Shown piece by piece: positions 7,251-12,524 of a stretch of DNA of 15,508 bases. Source of the DNA: Clostridia bacterium (GTDB lineage Bacteria > Bacillota > Clostridia > Christensenellales > CAG-138); NCBI GenBank assembly GCA_030530185.1, contig JAUMVL010000015.1, forward strand, positions 1 to 15,508. The letters run 5' to 3'. The notes below the pieces were generated by a model, which was not told the origin of the DNA, ran no database searches, and was given only the letters and a program-made list of their open reading frames with translations. The first letter of the stretch is position 1; the number at the start of each line of letters is the position of its first letter. The position numbers and the translations under genes are program-made.

Positions 7251-8722
7251 CCCCGCAGGAATTGAAAAACAGCATTTTGCAGCTTGCCATCCAAGGCAAG
7301 CTGGTGGAGCAGCGCACGGAAGAGGGCACGGCGGAGGAACTGTACCGGCAGATTCAGGCGGAGAAGCAGACGCTGATCCAAACCGGAAAGATCAAAAAGG
7401 AAAAGCCCCTGCCCGAGATCACCGAGGAGGAAAAGCTCTTCGATATTCCGGAGAGCTGGAAGTGGGTACGTTACTCCAATCTTTTTGACATTGGTTCTGC
7501 TATCAGAATCCATCAAACAGATTGGAAAACAGAAGGAATCCCGTTTTTCAGAGGACGAGAACTCGTAAGGCTTGCTAAGACAGGCGATCCAGATGCAGAA
7601 ATATTTATTTCCCGTGAGCTTTACGAAACAAACAAAGCAAAAGGTGGCGTTCCTCAGAAGGGTGATTTGTTAGTTACAGCGGTTGGTACACTTGGAAAGG
7701 TCTATATAGTTCAGGGGACACACCCTTTTTACTATAAGGATGCTTATATCCTTCGCTACAATAATTTTTCTAAGTTGTTCTCAGAATACTTCAAATATGT
7801 AATTGAGTCTCCCTTTATTCAAGATTATATCTCCCAAGGTTCTATGGGAACAACTGTTGCTCAGTTAACAATCGAAAAGGCAAAAAGAATGATATGCCCG
7901 CTTCCTCCACTCGCTGAGCAAAAGCGAATCGTCGCCAAGATCGAGGAACTGCTGCCGCTGATCGATCGGTATGAACGGGCATGGACGCGGCTGGAGGATT
8001 TCAACAAACGTTTCCCGACGGATATGCAAAAATCGCTCTTGCAGCTTGCCATTTCGGGCAAGCTTGTGGAGCAGCGCCCCGAAGAAGGCACCGGTGAAGA
8101 ACTCTATCAAAAGATTCAAACCGAAAAGCAATCCCTGATTCGCTCCGGCAAGCTGAAAAAGGATAAGCCCCTCCCCGAGATCACCGAGGATGAAATTCCC
8201 TTTGACATTCCAGAGAGTTGGAAGTGGGTGCGTTTTGCTTCCGTTATTGATGTACGTGATGGCACGCATGATACCCCTAAGTATGTTTCTGACGGTATCC
8301 CTCTTGTGACTAGTAAAAACCTGGTTGATGGAACGATTGACTTCAAGACAACAAAGAATACTTCTCTTGAGGATGCTACAGCTATTAATCTGCGTTCTCG
8401 TGTTGATGATGGGGATATTCTGTTTGCAATGATCGGAACAATTGGCAATCCGGTTTTGGTAAAAAAAGAGCGAGAGTTTAGCATTAAAAATATGGCATTG
8501 TTTAAGCCAATAGAAGCATCTTTGCTTGATATGCAATATGTGCTACTCTTTCTTCGGAAAGCACAAGTAGATATGAAAAAGATAGCGAATGCAAGTGTGC
8601 AGTCTTTTGTTTCATTAACTCTACTGCGTAATTATTTGTTCCCACTGCCGCCATTCGCAGAGCAAAAACGCATTGTCGCCAAACTCGAATCCCTCCTCCC
8701 TCTATGTAGTCGGCTACAATAA
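7247..8722 (+). CDS. hsdS: Type I restriction-modification specificity subunit, two TRDs
   Basis: A 491-residue specificity subunit with two target recognition domains: TRD1 at about residues 76-217 and TRD2 at about 330-465. Each TRD is flanked by conserved helical repeats. LQLAI(Q/S)GKLVEQR to PESWKWVR occurs at 10-75 and again at 264-329 without gaps, and PLPPxAEQKRIVAK occurs at 218 and 466. Each TRD reads half of a bipartite DNA site; the repeats set the spacing and bind HsdM. The conserved parts are GC-rich and like hsdM in composition, while both TRD segments are clearly AT-richer, a sign of TRD exchange. The ATG overlaps the hsdM stop, and GGGGTGA at 7233-7239 is its ribosome site. 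The short end LLPLCSRLQ is normal for this subclass, so I do not read it as truncated. The recognition sequence cannot be predicted by eye. Confidence 0.96.
   Translation: MTPQELKNSILQLAIQGKLVEQRTEEGTAEELYRQIQAEKQTLIQTGKIKKEKPLPEITEEEKLFDIPESWKWVRYSNLFDIGSAIRIHQTDWKTEGIPFFRGRELVRLAKTGDPDAEIFISRELYETNKAKGGVPQKGDLLVTAVGTLGKVYIVQGTHPFYYKDAYILRYNNFSKLFSEYFKYVIESPFIQDYISQGSMGTTVAQLTIEKAKRMICPLPPLAEQKRIVAKIEELLPLIDRYERAWTRLEDFNKRFPTDMQKSLLQLAISGKLVEQRPEEGTGEELYQKIQTEKQSLIRSGKLKKDKPLPEITEDEIPFDIPESWKWVRFASVIDVRDGTHDTPKYVSDGIPLVTSKNLVDGTIDFKTTKNTSLEDATAINLRSRVDDGDILFAMIGTIGNPVLVKKEREFSIKNMALFKPIEASLLDMQYVLLFLRKAQVDMKKIANASVQSFVSLTLLRNYLFPLPPFAEQKRIVAKLESLLPLCSRLQ
7274..7471 (+). repeat. Intragenic direct repeat of hsdS, copy 1
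   Basis: This stretch encodes the conserved region before TRD1 (residues 10-75). It is repeated at 8036-8233 with the same length and, by eye, roughly 70-75% nucleotide identity. Such repeats provide homology for exchanging or duplicating recognition domains. Confidence 0.8.
8036..8233 (+). repeat. Intragenic direct repeat of hsdS, copy 2
   Basis: This second copy encodes the central conserved region before TRD2 (residues 264-329). A shorter second pair of repeats (7898-7960 and 8642-8704) encodes the PLPPxAEQKRIVAK segment that follows each TRD. Together the two pairs bracket both recognition domains. Confidence 0.8.
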
Positions 8723-8745
8723 CATGTGAGCATGATCAATGTTTC

Positions 8746-8775
8746 AACCACTCGCTTTCAATGGCGAGTGGTTTT
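8746..8775 (+). terminator. Terminator of the restriction-modification operon
   Basis: A perfect 10-bp stem (8746-8755 with 8764-8773, arms AACCACTCGC and GCGAGTGGTT) closes an 8-base loop and is followed by a short T run. It lies 24 bases after the hsdS stop. Confidence 0.75.
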
Positions 8776-8940
8776 GCAACTACACTGAAAAGAAAAAGAA
8801 GCTGGAAAACAACAGACTTCATCGCAAAAAAACAGCATTAGTAATCTTGTTTAGCAGCTCAATAGGGGGGAATGACTTTGCGGGACAGGCAATATGCAAT
8901 GCGCAGCAAATACTATCACAAAAATGTGGCGTGATTGTGA

Positions 8941-8969
8941 AATGCGGTTATAATACTTTCAACCGCATT
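8941..8969. promoter_or_regulatory. Inverted repeat abutting the promoter of the TIR-like gene
   Basis: AATGCGGTT (8941-8949) and AACCGCATT (8961-8969) form a perfect 9-bp inverted repeat with an 11-base spacer. The right arm overlaps the first two bases of the -35 box, a position suited to a repressor or activator. A second TATAAT (8949-8954) lies inside the repeat but has no recognisable -35. The sequence 8776-8940 before it shows no convincing gene or site. Confidence 0.6.
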
Positions 8970-8996
8970 GACAATCATGACCAAACACGATATAAT
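8968..8996 (+). promoter_or_regulatory. Perfect consensus promoter of the TIR-like gene
   Basis: TTGACA (8968-8973), a 17-base spacer and TATAAT (8991-8996) match the sigma-A consensus at all twelve positions with ideal spacing. The gene's ribosome site and ATG follow closely, so the transcript leader is only about 15-18 bases. Such a strong promoter on a candidate toxic effector suggests either tight repression or control after transcription. Confidence 0.92.
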
Positions 8997-9018
8997 CGCC
9001 TTAAAGCGAGGTGATATT

Positions 9019-10155
9019 ATGAGCAACAACAAATCAACAAATACTATGGCAACAAAAAGCGAGAGTGGAAAGAAAAAGAACACGCGGGTTTTACAATCAA
9101 ATTGCCCATCTTTTTCACTTGAAGAGGCTGTGAAGATTCCCAGAGCTATAAAGGATCATTTCGCGGGACAACCCACCGATCCGTTGATGCTTGCAGAAGC
9201 TTGTGGGTACTCTCCGCAAAGTTCCACATGGCGATCACTATCTGGAGCCGCTATAGCTTATGGCTTGACAGATGGCGGATACAATTCAAAAACGATAGGA
9301 CTTACTCCTTTAGGAGAAAGAATTGTTTCGCCGCTGATTGAGGGTGATGATGTTGCTGCGCTGAGAGAAGCTTCCCTGATCCCCACAGTACTTAAGGTTT
9401 TCTTTGATCAATATGATCGTAATAGATTCCCGCGCGAAGACATCGCAAAAAATATATTGATCAAAAATGGCGTGCCGCAGGACCGGGTAGAAAGTGTGTA
9501 TAATATAATACGCGCGAACGGCAAGTTTACCAACATGATTAGGGTTATATCTGGGAATGAGTATGTTTATGCCTCCGAGATGAGGGGGACCGCTCCTTCG
9601 GTTGATAAGCAAGTGGAAAATAGCGAGGAAGAAGATGTCGAAATCCCGCCCGAGCTTGCAAAAAAGATGAATATCGAGCCTCCTTTTGCTTCATCAGATT
9701 CGGCCAACAATCCAGTTGTAGCAGCGGAACCTCGAGTATATATTTCACATGGTAAGGGTAGCCAAATAATTGTCGGGCAAATCAAAGAGTTACTATCGTA
9801 TGGACAAATGATCCCCGTTGTATCTATTGAGAATGAAACGACCGCAATCTCTGTCCCGGATAAAATATTTGATGATATGCGAAGCTGTACTGCTTGTATA
9901 ATTCATATTTGTCCAGAGAGTAAAATTGGCACAGATAGTGTGATGTATTCAGGGTTGAATGAGAACGTATTGATTGAAATTGGCGCTGCTATAGCTCTTT
10001 ATGGCAAGAAGATAATCATCTTGTGCAAGAAAGGCACTACGCTTCCATCAAATCTACAGGGATTGTACAGATGTGAGTATGACTCCAACCAGCTAGATTA
10101 TACATCAACAATGAAACTGCTAAAAACCCTTCAAGAGCTGCGGAAACTATTATAG
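9019..10155 (+). CDS. Two-domain protein: winged-helix-like region and C-terminal TIR-like domain
   Basis: A 378-residue soluble protein. Residues 31-185 resemble a DUF5343-like tandem winged-helix region, with a first wing around the GLTDGG and LTPLGERIVSPL segments (82-106) and a second helical part to about 185. A low-complexity acidic linker (about 195-235) joins it to a TIR-like, PF10137-type nucleotide-binding domain at 239-378: RVYISHGK at 239-246, NENVLIEIG at 314-322 and LPSNLQGLYR at 342-351. E320 matches the glutamate expected to be catalytic in NAD-cleaving relatives. The ATG at 9019 has GAGGTG at 9008-9013 and 5-base spacing; longer readings would run into the promoter. Family members act as NADase effectors in phage defence or as nucleotide sensors. 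With the neighbouring restriction system, a self-sufficient abortive-infection protein is likely, the N-terminal part sensing the trigger. The TIR assignment is strong; the N-terminal assignment and role are inferred. Confidence 0.85.
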   Translation: MSNNKSTNTMATKSESGKKKNTRVLQSNCPSFSLEEAVKIPRAIKDHFAGQPTDPLMLAEACGYSPQSSTWRSLSGAAIAYGLTDGGYNSKTIGLTPLGERIVSPLIEGDDVAALREASLIPTVLKVFFDQYDRNRFPREDIAKNILIKNGVPQDRVESVYNIIRANGKFTNMIRVISGNEYVYASEMRGTAPSVDKQVENSEEEDVEIPPELAKKMNIEPPFASSDSANNPVVAAEPRVYISHGKGSQIIVGQIKELLSYGQMIPVVSIENETTAISVPDKIFDDMRSCTACIIHICPESKIGTDSVMYSGLNENVLIEIGAAIALYGKKIIILCKKGTTLPSNLQGLYRCEYDSNQLDYTSTMKLLKTLQELRKLL

Positions 10156-10197
10156 TGATATATCTGATTTTCAACTGAGTCATACAACTTCGAAGAT

Positions 10198-10225
10198 AAA
10201 CACCGCCCGTCTGGACGGTGTTTTT
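10198..10225 (+). terminator. Terminator of the TIR-like gene
   Basis: An 11-bp stem with one mismatch (10198-10208 with 10213-10223) closes the 4-base loop GTCT and runs into a T-rich tail. It lies 42 bases after the stop codon and marks the right end of the defence island. Confidence 0.8.
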
Positions 10226-10261
10226 CTTGATGGCTCAAAATTGAATCGAGTTGGAATGGAG

Positions 10262-10354
10262 ATGAAAAAACTCGATTTGCTCCAGCTACTTGCCCTTTTT
10301 ACAATTAGCTGGAGAAAAACAATATGGTTTTCGTATCGTTCGGGCGCGTTATGA
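10262..10354 (+). CDS. Possible 30-residue hydrophobic peptide
   Basis: ATG at 10262 opens a 30-codon frame for a short peptide with a Lys-Lys start, a hydrophobic core (LDLLQLLALFTISW at 4-17) and a basic, aromatic tail. Its size and shape recall type I toxin or small membrane peptides, but no family is recognised. GGAA seven bases upstream is a possible ribosome site. No good promoter is seen. The frame overlaps both hairpins, and its stop overlaps the ATG of a second micro-ORF. Chance is a real possibility. Confidence 0.2.
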   Translation: MKKLDLLQLLALFTISWRKTIWFSYRSGAL

Positions 10355-10434
10355 AACAATACATGAAAGAAGAAAATGAAACCGTTACAAATTGTAACCA
10401 GTTGAAAAAACTTGCACAGGTATGCCCCTGTTGA
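10351..10434 (+). CDS. Possible 27-residue polar peptide
   Basis: A 27-codon frame begins at the ATGA overlap with the preceding micro-ORF and ends in CPC. The peptide is polar and charged with three cysteines. No ribosome site, promoter or family supports it beyond the coupled start, and the palindrome at 10384-10398 lies inside it. It is listed because the stop-start overlap is suggestive. Confidence 0.12.
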   Translation: MKQYMKEENETVTNCNQLKKLAQVCPC

Positions 10435-10590
10435 CAGCAAAAAGTTAGGCTAAAATGAAGTCGACTATACAATACATTGGGCAGGGATTCTGCAAACCAT
10501 AACATGTTGTTACTCCTTTGTCAATGGAATATTCCACTCGTTAAAATTTGTTTACAATCTAATTCGTTAAAAAGGAATGACCGTTCTTTT

Positions 10591-10637
10591 GAAAAGAAAA
10601 GGAGAGCGGACGCCGGAGTATTCCGTGCGCCCGCTCT
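10591..10637 (-). terminator. Terminator of the GH3/membrane-protein operon
   Basis: A long hairpin (arms 10603-10617 and 10622-10637, about 14 pairs with one mismatch and one bulge, loop about 4 bases) is followed on the minus strand by a T-rich tract (CCTTTTCTTTTC). The orientation fits termination of the leftward operon about 100 bases after its last stop. The A/T tract beside it is itself palindromic (10584-10598). Confidence 0.75.
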
Positions 10638-10671
10638 GTGGAGGAGTGGAAGAATAGTTGTTTCGAATGCC

Positions 10672-10720
10672 GCTTCATAATTATCCGCAGTATAACAGGA
10701 TGCGAAACGGATTATGAAGC
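10672..10720. repeat. 10-bp inverted repeat after the membrane-protein gene
   Basis: GCTTCATAAT (10672-10681) and ATTATGAAGC (10711-10720) are perfect complements around a 29-base spacer. The inner CCG/CGG can add three pairs across a bulge. The repeat sits between the stop codon at 10734 and the terminator and has no T run, so it may stabilise the 3' end of the message rather than terminate it. Confidence 0.5.
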
Positions 10721-10733
10721 AGCGGTATCGATC

Positions 10734-12521
10734 TTATGCGGCGGGGTATTCGCCCTGTCCCTTGAAGGCAACGCCCCAGACGCTCGACGGCGCGGTGAAG
10801 TCGCGGTTTACGCGCTCGTCCACGGCGGCGACGAAGTGCAGGCGCATTTCATGCTCGGGGTTCTCCTTGTCCACTTCCATAACCTTGCCGTTTTTGTCGG
10901 TCAGCGTCAGCTTCCAGCCCGTGTATTCCCAAGTTCCTTCTTCGACCAGACCGGCGGTCTTGAATGTGAAGGTATAGGTCTTGTCGGTGTTGAGATCAAG
11001 CAAGTAGTTCTCGGAATCGGACGTAAAGGAGAACAGGACTTCCTTTTCGGCGGGTGCTTCCGAAGCGGGTTCGGCAGCGGGCTTCTGAAGGCCGGCCGGC
11101 GGATCATAGTCGCCCTGCCCCTTGAACGCAACGCCCCATGCGCTCGACGGCGCAACAAAGTCGCGGTTCACGCGCTCGTCCACGGCGGCGACGAAGTGCA
11201 GGCGCATTTCATGCTCGGGGTTGTCCTTGTCGATCTCGGTGACCTTGCCGTTCTTGTCGGTCAGGGTCATCTTCCAGCCGTGGTAGTCCCAAGTGCCGGT
11301 TTCGGTAAGGCCTGCGGTCTTGAACGTAAACACATAGGTGCAGTCGTTATAGATATCGAGCAGGTAATTTTCCGAATCCGACGTGAAGGAGAACAGGATC
11401 TCCGGCTCCGCGGCCGGTTCGCTGCTGACAACCTTTTCGGGCATCTCATAGCCGAAGGAGGCGAACCATTCCTTGATGGACGGATACTGCACGCTGCCGT
11501 CGCCGCTTGCCGGAATGTTGCGGACGAACACGCCGCCGTCGGCAAGTCCGAGCGCGATATTGACGGTAAACTCGTCGAAGTGCCCGGTCAGATCGTAGCC
11601 GTAGTCGATTGTGCAGATCTGATCCATGCCGATGACCATATAATCCATCACACAGAACCAAAGGTTCTCGTCGTTCACGTTCGTCCAGTAGCCGAAATAC
11701 TGATAGGCGTTGCCGCGTCCGAATACGGACATGACCATTTCGCCGTCCTCATAAAGGTTGATCAGCGCATCGAACGGAACGGGTTCTCCGGCAGCGGTGA
11801 CGTCGCCGTGGCCGATCAGCTGATAGGCGATCGTCTTGGAATCGTTGTCTTCGTTGTAATACTGCTCGCCGGTGTAACCCTGCCACTTTTCTTCCGGCTC
11901 GGTCGGGGTCTTGTAGTTGGCGGTTGTTTCCGCTGCGGCAGATTCGTCATTCTTCGTGACTGCGCCGGATTGCTGTGCCTGTGCCGCGGGTGCGGATGCG
12001 GCGGTTGCTTCGGCCTTGTTCGCATTGGTGTTCAGACCGACGACGACCGCAAGGATCGCGACGACCGCGACCATCGGGAGAACGACCTTCCAGTCGGCTT
12101 TTTCAAACGCCGGACGGCCGCCCTTGTCCTCTTCAAAGATCACCGCAAACAGCGCGGCGAGCATGCCGCAAAGGAAGCAGACGAACGCGGCGATCATGTA
12201 GGGCGAAAGGCCGGTGTTCATGACGTCGCCCGCGAAGTAGAACGCGAGGTAGCTTGCTCTGCCTTCAAGCAGCGTGAAGAACGCGACCGTAGAAGCGGCG
12301 TAAGCAAGGATCGACGGCACCTTGCCGAAATCCTTGTAGGACGCGATTAAGCCGAACAGGATCGCGGCGAACGCGGCAAGGATCACGACGATCGGGCGCT
12401 CGGTGGTTTCAAACGACACGGCGGTCAGCATCCGATAGAACACGAGACCGACTGCAAACAGCACGATGGATGCTGCGGAACAGAAAAAGCCTTTTTCTTT
12501 TTTTGCTAAAAACTGTTTCAT
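10734..12521 (-). CDS. Multispanning membrane protein with two C-terminal tandem repeats, unknown function
   Basis: A 595-residue protein. Five hydrophobic helices are visible at about 12-32, 43-62, 69-86, 107-129 and 145-163. The positive-inside pattern puts the rest outside the cell. After an Ala/Ser/Gln linker (168-202) comes a beta-rich domain (about 210-362) containing aromatic strands and the DLTGHFDEFTVNIALG segment. Two near-identical ~100-residue units follow at 375-473 and 495-593, offset by exactly 120 residues. Each starts LFSFTSDSENYLLD, contains TDKNGKV and ends WGVAFKGQG. No family is recognised. The start at 12521 has a perfect AGGAGG that lies inside the end of the GH3 gene, and only 3 bases separate the two genes, so translation is coupled. 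The partner is a membrane-anchored glycosidase, so a role in surface glycan binding or holding the enzyme is plausible but unproven. Confidence 0.85.
   Translation of the reverse strand: MKQFLAKKEKGFFCSAASIVLFAVGLVFYRMLTAVSFETTERPIVVILAAFAAILFGLIASYKDFGKVPSILAYAASTVAFFTLLEGRASYLAFYFAGDVMNTGLSPYMIAAFVCFLCGMLAALFAVIFEEDKGGRPAFEKADWKVVLPMVAVVAILAVVVGLNTNANKAEATAASAPAAQAQQSGAVTKNDESAAAETTANYKTPTEPEEKWQGYTGEQYYNEDNDSKTIAYQLIGHGDVTAAGEPVPFDALINLYEDGEMVMSVFGRGNAYQYFGYWTNVNDENLWFCVMDYMVIGMDQICTIDYGYDLTGHFDEFTVNIALGLADGGVFVRNIPASGDGSVQYPSIKEWFASFGYEMPEKVVSSEPAAEPEILFSFTSDSENYLLDIYNDCTYVFTFKTAGLTETGTWDYHGWKMTLTDKNGKVTEIDKDNPEHEMRLHFVAAVDERVNRDFVAPSSAWGVAFKGQGDYDPPAGLQKPAAEPASEAPAEKEVLFSFTSDSENYLLDLNTDKTYTFTFKTAGLVEEGTWEYTGWKLTLTDKNGKVMEVDKENPEHEMRLHFVAAVDERVNRDFTAPSSVWGVAFKGQGEYPAA
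10743..11039 (-). repeat. Long direct repeat in the membrane-protein gene, distal unit
   Basis: This unit encodes residues 495-593 and is a near copy of 11103-11399 at a fixed 360-base offset. Parts such as the stretch around 10811-10862 are almost identical at the DNA level, pointing to a recent duplication or continuing gene conversion. Confidence 0.9.
11103..11399 (-). repeat. Long direct repeat in the membrane-protein gene, proximal unit
   Basis: This unit encodes residues 375-473 and is the partner of the copy at 10743-11039. The proximal unit differs mainly in its first strand, where a cysteine-containing segment replaces NTDKTY of the other unit, and near the end of the unit. A Pro/Ala/Glu-rich linker separates the two units. 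Confidence 0.9.
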
Positions 12522-12524
12522 GGG

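Larger units (their letters stand above)
10226..10590. other. Non-coding stretch with several inverted repeats
   Basis: No ordinary gene is visible between the TIR-like terminator and the opposing operon's terminator. The stretch holds two successive hairpins with 9-bp stems: 10244-10252 with 10269-10277, which two G-U pairs can extend, and 10280-10288 with 10306-10314. A perfect 15-base palindrome GTTACAA-A-TTGTAAC lies at 10384-10398, and a TTGACA hexamer at 10431-10436. TAAAAT at 10451-10456 is only 14 bases from that hexamer, too close for a good promoter. Two overlapping micro-ORFs (10262-10354 and 10351-10434) are discussed under findings. The mix could be a small RNA, a peptide locus or decayed sequence. 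Confidence 0.5.

Noticed and set aside
7247..8722. Phase-variable inverting hsdS locus
   Set aside because: There is no second inverted hsdS copy and no recombinase in the window. The repeats are direct and internal, so exchange is possible but a switching shufflon is not supported.
8690..8722. Truncation of hsdS at its C-terminus
   Set aside because: The ending LLPLCSRLQ corresponds to the usual end of this HsdS subclass, and both TRDs and both helical repeats are complete.
8739..9014. 91-codon plus-strand frame between hsdS and the TIR-like gene
   Set aside because: It begins next to the hsdS terminator, crosses that hairpin and ends inside the ribosome site of the TIR-like gene; no ribosome site of its own.
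8968..9018. Upstream starts (TTG at 8968, ATG at 8977) for the TIR-like protein
   Set aside because: They lie within the promoter itself, so the transcript would not contain them. The ATG at 9019 has a proper GAGGTG site.
10431..10456. Strong plus-strand promoter at TTGACA...TAAAAT
   Set aside because: The spacing is only 14 bases, too short for efficient sigma-A recognition, and no gene follows on the plus strand.
10638..12350. 570-codon plus-strand open frame
   Set aside because: Antisense to the repeat-bearing membrane protein. Its apparent internal repeats are only the mirror of the true repeats, and it runs through the start of the 3' hairpin.
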